Shown here: piece by piece, positions 17,450-24,889 of the stretch
How positions within the stretch are numbered: position 1 is the first letter of the stretch
Layout: each line of letters opens with the position of its first letter
Origin: Alphaproteobacteria bacterium
Lineage (GTDB): Bacteria > Pseudomonadota > Alphaproteobacteria > Rhodospirillales > Magnetospirillaceae
Direction: 5' to 3'
DNA: 64,000 nucleotides
Assembly (NCBI GenBank): GCA_021325215.1
Contig: JAJPHO010000174.1
Span: forward strand, 1-64,000
Position numbers and translations under genes: made by a program
Notes under the pieces: model-generated
The model's input: only the letters and a program-made list of their open reading frames with translations
Databases searched by the model: none
What the model was told of the DNA's origin: nothing

Positions 17450-18313
17450 ATGAAAAAGAACCTTTCCACAGCGGCCCTGATTGCCATGCTCGCTTTGCCG
17501 GCCGCGGCCGCCGATCCACTGACCGCGCCGATCGAGTGCCGGGACTGCCAGGTCTGGAACCAGGCCGAGCCGCCGGTCCATATCTACGGCAATTCCTATT
17601 ATGTCGGTGTCGTCGGGCTGTCATCGGTGCTGATCGTCACGCGCGACGGGCTGATTCTGTTGGATGGCGACCTGCCGCAATCGGCTCCGCTGATCGAGAA
17701 GAACATCAGGACGCTGGGCCATCAGATGCGCGAGGTGAAGCTGATCCTGGTATCGCACGAGCATTTCGATCATGTCGGCGGGATCGCCGCGCTGAAACGC
17801 GACAGCGGCGCGCGGGTCTTGGCCGGCGCCGACGCCGCCAAGGCGCTGGGGCAGGGGCATCCGACCGAGGCCGATCCGCAATATGACAAGACCGGCAAAT
17901 TTCCGTTTCCCAAGGTGGCCGGCGTCGAGACCGTAACGGATGGACAGGCGATTACCCTGGGCGACGTCACCGTGACCGCGCACCGCACGCCGGGCCATAC
18001 GCCGGGCGGCACCAGCTGGAGCTGGAGTTCCTGCGAGAAGGATCGATGCCTCGCCATGGTCTATGCCGACAGCCTGACCGCGATGTCCACCGCTGCCGGC
18101 TACCGCTTCGCGCCGGTGGCGGACAGCTTCCGCGCCAGCATCGCCAAGGTGAGGGGCCTGCCGTGCGACATCCTGGTCAGCACACACCCGACCGTTTCCG
18201 GCTTCTGGAAGAAGATGGAGAAGGGCAGCTTCGTCGATCCCGAAGGCTGCCGCGAACTGGCCGCCGGCGCCGAGGCGGCGTTGGAACGCCGCCTGGTGGA
18301 AGAGGCGCGCTGA
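17450..18313 (+). CDS. subclass B3 metallo-beta-lactamase-like hydrolase
   Basis: A 287-residue protein from ATG 17450 with a signal peptide (about 1-21, cleavage after AAA), so it is periplasmic. The zinc motif is SHEHFDHVGG (His103, His105, Asp107, His108), then TPGHTPGGTSW (His183) and STHP (His246). This HxHxDH/H/H set with the GHTPG(G/S)TSW context and the absence of a Cys ligand is the subclass B3 beta-lactamase pattern; length also fits. B3 enzymes hydrolyse penicillins, cephalosporins and carbapenems, but close relatives in environmental bacteria can have weak or no such activity. It is divergent from the GAF-PAS gene and followed by a convergent VOC protein. No AmpR-like regulator is beside it. 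Confidence 0.82.
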   Translation: MKKNLSTAALIAMLALPAAAADPLTAPIECRDCQVWNQAEPPVHIYGNSYYVGVVGLSSVLIVTRDGLILLDGDLPQSAPLIEKNIRTLGHQMREVKLILVSHEHFDHVGGIAALKRDSGARVLAGADAAKALGQGHPTEADPQYDKTGKFPFPKVAGVETVTDGQAITLGDVTVTAHRTPGHTPGGTSWSWSSCEKDRCLAMVYADSLTAMSTAAGYRFAPVADSFRASIAKVRGLPCDILVSTHPTVSGFWKKMEKGSFVDPEGCRELAAGAEAALERRLVEEAR

Positions 18314-18317
18314 AAAC

Positions 18318-18734
18318 TCACTCCGCCCAGGGATCGTAGCTGCCGACGCTCCACAGATGGCCTTCCGGATCGCGGCAGGTGAAGCCGCGGCCGCCATAAT
18401 CCTGGTCTCTGATATCGAGCACCATTTCGGCGCCGGCCGCCTTGGCCCGGGCGTAGATGGCATCGCAATCCTCGACGGCGATATAGGGCGACTGGGTTTC
18501 GGCCTTGTTCAGCTCGTCGGGCTGGCGGATCAGCTCGGAATGAGGCGAAGCGTTGGTGACCGAGCCCAGCATGATCATGCCGCCGCCCAGAACCAGCTGG
18601 GCATGGGCGATGCTGCCGTCGGGATTGGGATAGACCGCATGCTTTTCGAAGCCGAAGGCGCGGCACAGCCACTCGATCATCGCCGGGGCATCGCGGTAGC
18701 GCAGGGCGGGAATGACGGTCGATCCGGATTTCAT
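18318..18734 (-). CDS. VOC (glyoxalase/bleomycin-resistance fold) protein
   Basis: A 138-residue cytoplasmic protein starting at ATG 18734 after AAAGGGA. It shows two beta-alpha-beta-beta-beta units of the vicinal oxygen chelate fold: VIPALRYRDAPAMIEWLCRAFGF with AHAQLVLGGGMIMLGS, then YIAVEDCDAIYARAKAAGAE and GRGFTCRDPEGHLWSVGSY. The last motif is typical of the PhnB/glyoxalase-like subgroup. Such proteins are metal-dependent lyases, dioxygenases or drug-binding proteins; the substrate is not visible. It is convergent with the B3-type hydrolase (4-base gap). Confidence 0.85.
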   Translation of the reverse strand: MKSGSTVIPALRYRDAPAMIEWLCRAFGFEKHAVYPNPDGSIAHAQLVLGGGMIMLGSVTNASPHSELIRQPDELNKAETQSPYIAVEDCDAIYARAKAAGAEMVLDIRDQDYGGRGFTCRDPEGHLWSVGSYDPWAE

Positions 18735-18789
18735 GATCTAATCCCTTTGGCGCAAAGAGATACGGGTCCGTATTTGCTATGATACGTCA

Positions 18790-19275
18790 ATGCGGAACCT
18801 GGCGGCCATCATTCTGCTGACCTTGAGCCTGGCGGCCCGCGCGGCCGAGCCGCCCACGGTGGTTTTCGCCGGCTTCAACATCATCAACACCTCGCTGGAA
18901 CCAACAAGCGACGCGGAAAGGGCGCGCCTGGCGATGATCGGGCAAGAGTTGCTGAGCAGGCTCGGCAAATCGGGCCGCTATCGCTTCGTTCCCCTGCCGC
19001 CGGATGCCATCGCCGACGCCAAGGCGCATCCGGACGTTTCGGGCTGCGGCGGCTGCCAGCTGGTTTGGGGGCGGCAGGCGGGGGCCGATCTGGTGATATG
19101 GGGAACGGTGCAGAAAGTCAGCAATCTGATCCTCAACATCAATCTCTATATCGACGACGTCAAAACCGGCCGCAAGTTCCTGGGCACCAGTGTCGATATT
19201 CGCGGCAACACCGACGAATCCTGGCGCCACGGCATCCGCTATCTGGTCGAGAACAATCTCGGTCTACCGTCCTGA
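18790..19275 (+). CDS. secreted DUF2380/DUF3280-like protein
   Basis: A 161-residue protein with an N-terminal signal peptide (about 1-19, ending ARAAE). The body has a Rossmann-like start, VVFAGFNIINTSLEPTSDAE, a CGGCQL pair of cysteines, and GADLVIWGTVQKVSNLILN, a pattern of DUF2380/DUF3280 periplasmic proteins of unknown function. TATGAT at 18777-18782 lies where a -10 box would put the transcript start at or just before the ATG, so the mRNA may be leaderless; no ribosome site is visible. It is convergent with ccdA (7-base gap). Confidence 0.7.
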   Translation: MRNLAAIILLTLSLAARAAEPPTVVFAGFNIINTSLEPTSDAERARLAMIGQELLSRLGKSGRYRFVPLPPDAIADAKAHPDVSGCGGCQLVWGRQAGADLVIWGTVQKVSNLILNINLYIDDVKTGRKFLGTSVDIRGNTDESWRHGIRYLVENNLGLPS

Positions 19276-19282
19276 ATTCGCC

Positions 19283-20005
19283 TCAATAGCGAGTCGTTAA
19301 ACTCGTCAGCCATTCAGGCGAGACGGCGACCAGGTAAGCCTCCAGCTGTTTGTCGGCCCCGCTCAGGATAAGGACGCCGAACAGAACCAGGGCGCCTCCC
19401 AACGCTCGTTTGCCGAGATCGCCGGTCTTCGCCAGCTGTGTCCGGCGTCGTTTCAGGGCTTCCTGGGACAGGGCTCCGAGCACTAGAAGGGGCAAAGCGG
19501 CGCCGAGCCCGAAAATCGCCATTGTTCCCGCGACTTGGACGAGGCTCTTGCCCTGAGAGGCGAGGACTGACGCCGCGCCGAGAGTGGGGCCTACGCAGGG
19601 GCTCCACACGGCCCCGAGCAGCAGCCCCACACCAAATTGCCCGGTGAGGCTGTTGCCCGTGGCCATGCCGAACCGGCTTTGGATCAGGTTTCCGATCGGG
19701 CTGAGCAATGCCGACAGGCGGTCTTGCAGTCTCTTGATCAGCAGGAGCGCGCCGACGGCAGTCATGAGCACGGCGGAGACGGTTCGAAAGCTTTCGCCAT
19801 TCAATCCGATGGAGAAGCCGATCGTAGCGACGAAGAGACCGATCGCCACGAAGGAAATTGCCAGACCCGCGGCCAGCGCGACCGGACCAAAGCGATGGAC
19901 GGTCAGCGCGGCACCCAGGACCAGCGGGACCAGCGGCAATACGCAGGGCGAAAGGGTCGAAAATATCCCCGCCAAAAAAGCGATCGCGAGACTGCCGCTG
20001 ATCAT
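19283..20005 (-). CDS. ccdA: CcdA/DsbD-type thiol-reducing membrane transporter
   Basis: A 240-residue protein with six hydrophobic helices. It carries two symmetric SPC motifs, STLSPCVLPLVPLVLG near the N-terminus and WSPCVGPTLGAAS mid-protein, the redox-active cysteines of the CcdA/DsbD transmembrane family. These carry reducing equivalents from cytoplasmic thioredoxin to periplasmic thiol-disulfide proteins. It lies 8 bases after the secreted thioredoxin-like gene, clearly one operon, and the thioredoxin-like protein is the obvious acceptor of its electrons. Possible targets include cytochrome c maturation or periplasmic cysteine repair. Confidence 0.88.
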   Translation of the reverse strand: MISGSLAIAFLAGIFSTLSPCVLPLVPLVLGAALTVHRFGPVALAAGLAISFVAIGLFVATIGFSIGLNGESFRTVSAVLMTAVGALLLIKRLQDRLSALLSPIGNLIQSRFGMATGNSLTGQFGVGLLLGAVWSPCVGPTLGAASVLASQGKSLVQVAGTMAIFGLGAALPLLVLGALSQEALKRRRTQLAKTGDLGKRALGGALVLFGVLILSGADKQLEAYLVAVSPEWLTSLTTRY

Positions 20006-20013
20006 GGCGGGAC

Positions 20014-20403
20014 CTACAGCGACTTGTGGAGCAGGGCGCTGATCGACGCTTCGGCGGTATCGCCCGTGGAGCGCCCTTGTTCGGTCTTGCCCTTATAGAC
20101 GATCAGCGTGCTTTGCTTCTGGACGCGGAGGCTGCGCAGCAGATCGGTCTGGCTATCGAAGTCGATGTCGAAAATCTTCAGATCCTTGTAGGCGGGATCT
20201 GCGGTCAGCTTTTCGAGGATGGGCTTCTGCGCTTTGCAGGTCGGGCACCAGGGGGCGCTGACATCCAGCAGAATCGGGAGGTTGGAGGCTTGCGCCGCCT
20301 CGAAGGCTTTTTGATCATAGGCGGAGCGATCGGCGGCAAAGCTTGCAGCCTGGCTCATCAGCGCCAACGCGACGAACGGGAGGAAACGCTTGAAAGCACT
20401 CAT
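20014..20403 (-). CDS. periplasmic thioredoxin-like protein
   Basis: A 129-residue protein from ATG 20403 (an in-frame extension to 20493 lacks a signal peptide at its front). The signal peptide covers about 1-24. The thioredoxin motif is WCPTC (Cys53, Cys56) within DVSAPWCPTCKAQKPIL, and the cis-proline region is read as KQSTLIVYKG with Ser-Thr where cis-Pro normally sits. It resembles the C-terminal gamma domain of DsbD/thioredoxin_7 proteins. With the following ccdA it forms a two-gene split DsbD-like system for delivering electrons to the periplasm. Confidence 0.85.
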   Translation of the reverse strand: MSAFKRFLPFVALALMSQAASFAADRSAYDQKAFEAAQASNLPILLDVSAPWCPTCKAQKPILEKLTADPAYKDLKIFDIDFDSQTDLLRSLRVQKQSTLIVYKGKTEQGRSTGDTAEASISALLHKSL

Positions 20404-20581
20404 GGCAGGGCCTCGTGGGGGCAGGTTCGATAGGCACATCCTGGCCAAGCCCGACGGGGGTGTGAATGTATCGATTCGATAGCTGAATCGCACAGCGGTG
20501 CCATATCCGCATAAACATTTGTCGCATAATGTATATTATGACGTTTATGTGTGTAGCCACCGGTACTAGCGAGCTTGAATG

Positions 20582-21604
20582 TCAGTTGGATGGCCGTCTT
20601 GCCGCCTCGACGAGCTGCCGAAACGCCTCGATCACGACGTCCGGCTTTTCCCGATGAATGCGATGGCCAGCGCCTTCGACGGTTTTGTGCACGCCTTGCG
20701 TCGATTCGTGCGCAATCTCTTCATGGGCCTTGAACCAGGCGGCGTATTGCGTTCTGGCGGCGTCCTGATCGGGCTCGCCGTCGATCCACTTAGCCTCGTC
20801 CTCCGTGAGGACGATCAACGGCATTTTCCCCAAGGTGTGCTTAGCCTTGTCGAGCTCATCCGAACTTGTGCCATCGAAACTTTGCTGTTCGGACAACGCG
20901 GCTTCTTGCGTGGCGGCCCGACCCAAATCCGCGACGATCTTGTCGGCCATGGATTGCGACCAGTCGTGGGCAATATCGTAGACACACGGATGTTCCTCAC
21001 CGGGCAGAACTTCATCCAGCTTGAGCGGGCTGATGCGCGCCCGATCGAGACATTTCGCCATGAACCGCTCAACTTCCGTGAGCTCCTTTGCCGATATTCC
21101 GAGACGTTCGTGCGCGTGTTCGAAGGCCGGCTCGATCAACAGCATTCCAGCGACATCCTTCGGATGCAGAAATGCATATTCCTGGTCGATCGCGCCACCC
21201 CACGAATGGGCGACCAGCAAAAAGGGCTTAGGAATGCCGGCCGCGGCGACGGCGTCATGCAGATCTTTCGCTTCGGCCAAGACATCGCGCGGCAAGGGTC
21301 CGGGGTCGCTGAACCCATAACCGGCGCGATCGACGGCGCAGACACGGGTAATTTTCGCCAGCTCCGGTTGAATGACGCGAAAATCGGTGCTCCACGCACG
21401 ATGGCCGGCATCCAGAATCGCGACCGGCGATCCCTTTCCGCTGCAGAACATGTTGTATTTCCGCCCATCGGGCAGCCGCACGAGAGTTTGAGGCTTCAGA
21501 TAGACATCGAGGGCGTTGGCGGCGTCACGTTCGGCAGCCGACGTGGCATGTCCGCTCAGCGCAAGGATGAGGCAGATCGCGGTAATGGCGGGCCGGTGCT
21601 TCAT
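20582..21604 (-). CDS. secreted alpha/beta hydrolase
   Basis: A 340-residue protein from ATG 21604 (ATG 21613 also possible); signal peptide about 1-26. The alpha/beta hydrolase fold is seen in CSGKGSPVAILDAGHRAWS (oxyanion strand), VCAVDRAGYGFSDPG, and the nucleophile elbow VAHSWGGAIDQEY with the Ser in HSWGG. The catalytic His is in VEGAGHRIHREKPDVV near the C-terminus, as in epoxide hydrolase/haloperoxidase-like enzymes. The substrate is unknown. It lies downstream of the 146-residue membrane protein with a 58-base gap, and its less GC-rich sequence resembles that neighbour. Confidence 0.85.
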   Translation of the reverse strand: MKHRPAITAICLILALSGHATSAAERDAANALDVYLKPQTLVRLPDGRKYNMFCSGKGSPVAILDAGHRAWSTDFRVIQPELAKITRVCAVDRAGYGFSDPGPLPRDVLAEAKDLHDAVAAAGIPKPFLLVAHSWGGAIDQEYAFLHPKDVAGMLLIEPAFEHAHERLGISAKELTEVERFMAKCLDRARISPLKLDEVLPGEEHPCVYDIAHDWSQSMADKIVADLGRAATQEAALSEQQSFDGTSSDELDKAKHTLGKMPLIVLTEDEAKWIDGEPDQDAARTQYAAWFKAHEEIAHESTQGVHKTVEGAGHRIHREKPDVVIEAFRQLVEAARRPSN

Positions 21605-21662
21605 TCTTCTCATTCCTACTGGATTGGTGCCACCCGGCATCACGCCCTTGTCCTTGTGCGGA

Positions 21663-22103
21663 TCACTGGCGGAAGTACGCCGGAGCACAGAAGACCGCGA
21701 TGAGCACGATAAAAAGCCAGTACGCACCAAGAGGAACGTCAATCGATAGCAACTGCCCAATTTGTTCGAGGGGGCCTTTGGAATGCTCTATGGCTAATTT
21801 CAGACTCGTGAGATCGGATATCCCAGTCACCCCGATAGCTCCAAATATCGTGGTCAGCATCTTCGATGGGAAATAGAGCAACGCAGCCCCTCCAAAGAGA
21901 AAGCCCCATAAGCCCGACAGTGCGAATTGTGTCGTCGGCGCTGCCGTCAAAGCATATATCGCCACTGAGACTGCTATGACGACCGCAACGCAGCCGGCGT
22001 AGACCTTATCTCCGGTCTTTTCTGGGGTTCCACCCACCAAGCCGCCTGCCGCACCTGCAGTCTTCGTCCACCATTGCCCGAGTTTCCGCCGATACCCCTG
22101 CAT
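21663..22103 (-). CDS. membrane protein of unknown family, protease operon
   Basis: A 146-residue protein starting at ATG 22103 with an excellent AAGGAGATAAAC site. A short basic N-terminus is followed by three to four hydrophobic segments: VYAGCVAVVIAVSVAIYALT (about 34-53), FALSGLWGFLFGGAALLYF (about 60-78), a weaker one near 85-95, and LGAYWLFIVLIAVFCAPAY at the C-terminus. It follows the trypsin-like protease gene by 30 bases and is the third gene of that operon. GC is below the window norm. I do not recognise the family; it may anchor or be a substrate of the protease. Confidence 0.75.
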   Translation of the reverse strand: MQGYRRKLGQWWTKTAGAAGGLVGGTPEKTGDKVYAGCVAVVIAVSVAIYALTAAPTTQFALSGLWGFLFGGAALLYFPSKMLTTIFGAIGVTGISDLTSLKLAIEHSKGPLEQIGQLLSIDVPLGAYWLFIVLIAVFCAPAYFRQ

Positions 22104-22133
22104 GTTTATCTCCTTGTTCGACTCGCAATCGGC

Positions 22134-23273
22134 TTATAGCGGTGCGAGCTGTTTGCCCCAATTGGTGTCTGCCCAGGCCTTGATCGACTCTGCGAAAACC
22201 GAGATTCCGCGCCCTGCCCTTACCGCGACCAGCATCCCTGCCAATGCGCAGGCGTGGTCCTTTTCATGCAGTACCCAGGCTCCAGAATCCCCCTGAACGG
22301 GTAATAGAGCCAGGGCCCGCTGCAAACGACTGTCAGTATCCTGGGCAAAGTCAAATACGTCGGAAAAGCAGAAATAGTCGCTTGTTCCCTTTAGGCCCAC
22401 CTTCTGGCTTACGCCGTATCCTTGGAGAATGTAGTCGTGAGGTCCGGTAATTGCGCCGCGTACTTTGACGATAGATCCTGACCCCAAATCAGACTTATCG
22501 TAGATCGCATCGATCCGACCCGCGATTCCATTCACTGTGTCCTGAGGGGTATATTTTCCGTCGATCTCAAGGAGAGCCAGGTCGACGCCTATCGCCGTTC
22601 CGTCTCCGGGGTCTTTGCATAGGTCTTGCGCTCCGATCCTTTTAAGGTCGGTGAAATTAGAGTAGCGGACCGTGCCAGCTAGCGGATCGCGCCCCCCGCC
22701 CACATTCTCCAAAACCACCGATATGCCAGCTGCTTGTGCGACGTGGCCGCAGGTAATGCCCCATGTTTCGCCATTCTGATCTTTCAGAAATCCGCCAAGC
22801 GTCCCCGACATGGTCGCGCTCATGTCGGCCGCGCCCTCGACCGCAGTCGCCATCATCGGCAGCGGTTCGTCGATAACGACTGTGAAGAACGGCTGCTTTT
22901 GCGCGTAGTCCTCAAGAGTTTTACGAAATGGCCGCGTCCCGGGCGTTGTCGGTAGGACGTAGATTTTTACGAGGAACTGCCCTTCCTTCTGGTGCCGCGA
23001 AAGGATGTGCTGCCACAGATCAGGGACTTGTGAGAGGTCATATGGCCCATTCCATGACGGGGCTATCTCCACCCATTTTTCACGCCACGGCGAAAAAAAA
23101 TCCCAATCAAAGCCGGCATCCCATGCCCGCTGCATGTCGATCAGGCGGCGCCACATCGGATGCATTTCGATAAAAACTCCATGAGCGATCTTCCGAGCGC
23201 CTTCCAGCTCATTCAAGCCATTAAGGAATTGGCTGAACTGCTCACCACGTGAAAAATTGATTTGATCTCTCAT
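22134..23273 (-). CDS. trypsin-like (S1 fold) serine protease with unknown N-terminal domain
   Basis: A 379-residue protein. ATG 23273 has GGAGG five bases upstream and overlaps the stop of the small upstream gene (ATGA). Residues 1-135 form an unfamiliar, Trp- and acid-rich domain without signal peptide. Residues 155-375 show a chymotrypsin-type triad: His177 in GITCGHVAQ, Asp231 in GVDLALLEI, Ser330 in VQGDSGAWV. The protein ends with strand-like GMLVAVRAGRGISVFAE. Trypsin-fold domains without export signals occur as effectors or processing enzymes in bacterial conflict and defence loci, but nothing here proves such a role. It sits between two small membrane proteins in a lower-GC operon. 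Confidence 0.78.
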   Translation of the reverse strand: MRDQINFSRGEQFSQFLNGLNELEGARKIAHGVFIEMHPMWRRLIDMQRAWDAGFDWDFFSPWREKWVEIAPSWNGPYDLSQVPDLWQHILSRHQKEGQFLVKIYVLPTTPGTRPFRKTLEDYAQKQPFFTVVIDEPLPMMATAVEGAADMSATMSGTLGGFLKDQNGETWGITCGHVAQAAGISVVLENVGGGRDPLAGTVRYSNFTDLKRIGAQDLCKDPGDGTAIGVDLALLEIDGKYTPQDTVNGIAGRIDAIYDKSDLGSGSIVKVRGAITGPHDYILQGYGVSQKVGLKGTSDYFCFSDVFDFAQDTDSRLQRALALLPVQGDSGAWVLHEKDHACALAGMLVAVRAGRGISVFAESIKAWADTNWGKQLAPL

Positions 23274-23440
23274 CCGCACCTCCCAGCCGCGGAGGTTTCA
23301 TCGACCAGACCGGAGGATAGAACCGAGCCTCTGATCTCATCGATGGTTGCCATGGTGCGGCAATCCGTGATCACTAGCGCTACCGCGGAAAAGAGCGCCA
23401 CGATCGCTATCAGTCGATACAGGATGTGGCGAAGATCCAT
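23270..23440 (-). CDS. 56-residue single-helix membrane protein
   Basis: A short frame from ATG 23440 to TGA (complement 23270-23272). It encodes MDLRHILYRLIAIVALFSAV followed by a polar tail, so one N-terminal transmembrane helix or signal anchor (about 6-25). Its stop overlaps the ATG of the protease gene in the ATGA arrangement, and the protease ribosome site lies inside its last codons, implying translational coupling. No good ribosome site precedes its own ATG. Family unknown. Confidence 0.55.
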   Translation of the reverse strand: MDLRHILYRLIAIVALFSAVALVITDCRTMATIDEIRGSVLSSGLVDETSAAGRCG

Positions 23441-23509
23441 AATTCACGGCCTAAACAACCAGTGAGTGTTTAAGCGTCTCACAAAGACTTCTTTTGCGTC
23501 AACTAACGG

Positions 23510-24607
23510 CTACTCCCGCAGCAGGCTCTCCGCCTGCGCCATATGCGCCGCCGAAACCGTGATCAAACCGTCATTCGCCATGCGGTCGAGCACCCAGTCG
23601 CGGCGCGCCTTGGCTTTGGCCTGGTCATAGGCGTCGGGCAGGTTCGGGCGGTATGCGTTGGGTGCTTTCGGCAGGCCGGCCATCACGGCGGCTTCCGCCA
23701 CGGAGACGTCCGCCAGCGGTTTCGCGAAATAGCGCATCGAGGCTTGGGCGACGCCATAGCTGCCGCTGCCCAGATACACTTCGTTGAGATAGACCTCGAG
23801 GATGCGGTCCTTGGAAAGCGACTGTTCCATGCGGTTAGCTAAGATAGCCGCCTTGAGGCGCCGCGCCAGAGAGCGCGGTTCGTTGGTCAGCAGCAGGTTC
23901 TTGGCGACCTGTTCGGCGATGCCGGTGCCGCCCGCCCCCGGCTTGCCGCTGATCAGCGCGCCGAGGCTGATCGCCGTGGCGCGTACGACGCCCAGGGCCG
24001 ATGTCCCGCCATGGCCGTAGAAATCCTTGTCTTCCGCGGCCAGGAAGGCCTTCACCACATGCGGCGGGATCTCGGCCAGCGGCACGAAATCGGGCCGGTC
24101 GGCAAGAGCCGCCACCTGAGCGGGGTCTGGAAGGTCCTTGCCGATATACCAAAGCGCTCCGCCGCCGGCGGCAAGGCTCGCCGTGACGGTGAAGGCGATG
24201 GCCGCCATGCCGTTCAAAGCCCAGCGCCGCACATTGGAGGCGGGCGTGCGGGGGCGGCCGCCCAGCGCGGCGGCGGGGATCGCCCAGGCGCTCGAGATGG
24301 CGTCGATCATATCGGCGGTGAGGGCGCGGCGGCGGTTGAGGATTTCGCTGGCGCGCGAGCGGGAATTCAGCGCGCCGGCGAGGTCGCTCTGGCTGCGGCC
24401 TTGCGCCTTCATGGCAAAGGTCAGGGCGTCGACCGGGTCGGCATCGTCCAGCGGAAAGTGGCGGGCCTCCCAGGCGGCGGCAAGGATGGTCAGCACCTCC
24501 AGCCGATCGGCTTCGGGCGTGCCGGGCTGGGCGCCGAACAGCACCTCGATCTCGTCCAGCACGGCCTTGTGGTCGTCAGCGTTTCTGATCGGCTTGATGT
24601 CGGTCAT
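23510..24607 (-). CDS. HigA-type antitoxin fused to GT51 peptidoglycan glycosyltransferase
   Basis: A 365-residue fusion protein. Residues 1-116 match a stand-alone HigA-type antitoxin: IRNADDHKAVLDEIEVLF, GTPEADRLEVLTIL, then the XRE helix-turn-helix ALTFAMKAQGRSQSDLAGAL with RASEILNRRRALTADMI. Residues 128-154 form a single transmembrane helix. Residues 172-365 are a GT51 transglycosylase: AEDKDFYGHGG (catalytic Glu192), the second motif GGTGIAEQVAKNLLL (altered from the usual GGSTITQQLAKN form), RRLKAAILANRMEQ, KDRILEVYLNEVYLG and AEAAVMAGLPKAPNAYRP. This topology puts the HTH in the cytoplasm and the glycosyltransferase in the periplasm, where lipid II is polymerised. It starts one base after the toxin-like gene's stop. 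Whether GT activity survives the motif II changes is open. Confidence 0.85.
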   Translation of the reverse strand: MTDIKPIRNADDHKAVLDEIEVLFGAQPGTPEADRLEVLTILAAAWEARHFPLDDADPVDALTFAMKAQGRSQSDLAGALNSRSRASEILNRRRALTADMIDAISSAWAIPAAALGGRPRTPASNVRRWALNGMAAIAFTVTASLAAGGGALWYIGKDLPDPAQVAALADRPDFVPLAEIPPHVVKAFLAAEDKDFYGHGGTSALGVVRATAISLGALISGKPGAGGTGIAEQVAKNLLLTNEPRSLARRLKAAILANRMEQSLSKDRILEVYLNEVYLGSGSYGVAQASMRYFAKPLADVSVAEAAVMAGLPKAPNAYRPNLPDAYDQAKAKARRDWVLDRMANDGLITVSAAHMAQAESLLRE

Positions 24608-24608
24608 T

Positions 24609-24884
24609 CTATGCCTCCGCTACAGAGAGAATCTGGACGAGCTGCCTGGGATAATCGATGCGCAGGACCAGCCGGAAATGGCCGTCCGGGTCGGTGATGG
24701 TCACCCACCCCTCGCCCGCATAGGCCGCCGCCGTGCCGAGATGCCTGGCGATGTCGCCGTCGCTCTGCCAGGCCGCGGCGGCGATGATGGCCGCGGCGCC
24801 GCGCAGACCGCTTTCGCTGTCCGGGTGGCGCTGCCAGAAGTCAGGCAGAAGATGGCGGCCGAGAATGTCCATGAGCAGAAGCAT
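24609..24884 (-). CDS. higB: HigB-type toxin-like protein, possibly degenerate
   Basis: A 91-residue protein from ATG 24884 (ATG 24872 possible). It matches the HigB_toxin family (mRNA-cleaving RelE-like fold): ILGRHLLPDFWQRHPDSESG, then a helix, DIARHLGTAAAYAGEGWVTI and the strand HFRLVLRIDYPRQLVQIL. Family members usually continue with a conserved Thr-His-x-Glu-Tyr-Asp tail; here the end reads SVAEA and stops, so the His and Tyr of that tail are absent and ribonuclease activity is doubtful. It is immediately followed by the antitoxin-transglycosylase gene, the toxin-first order typical of higBA. The two palindromes just upstream are the likely autoregulation sites. Confidence 0.7.
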   Translation of the reverse strand: MLLLMDILGRHLLPDFWQRHPDSESGLRGAAAIIAAAAWQSDGDIARHLGTAAAYAGEGWVTITDPDGHFRLVLRIDYPRQLVQILSVAEA

Positions 24885-24889
24885 AGCAT

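Noticed and set aside
23262-23465. 67-codon plus-strand frame over the protease operon start
   Set aside because: It has no ribosome site or recognisable features, and the coupled minus-strand 56-codon frame explains the region better.
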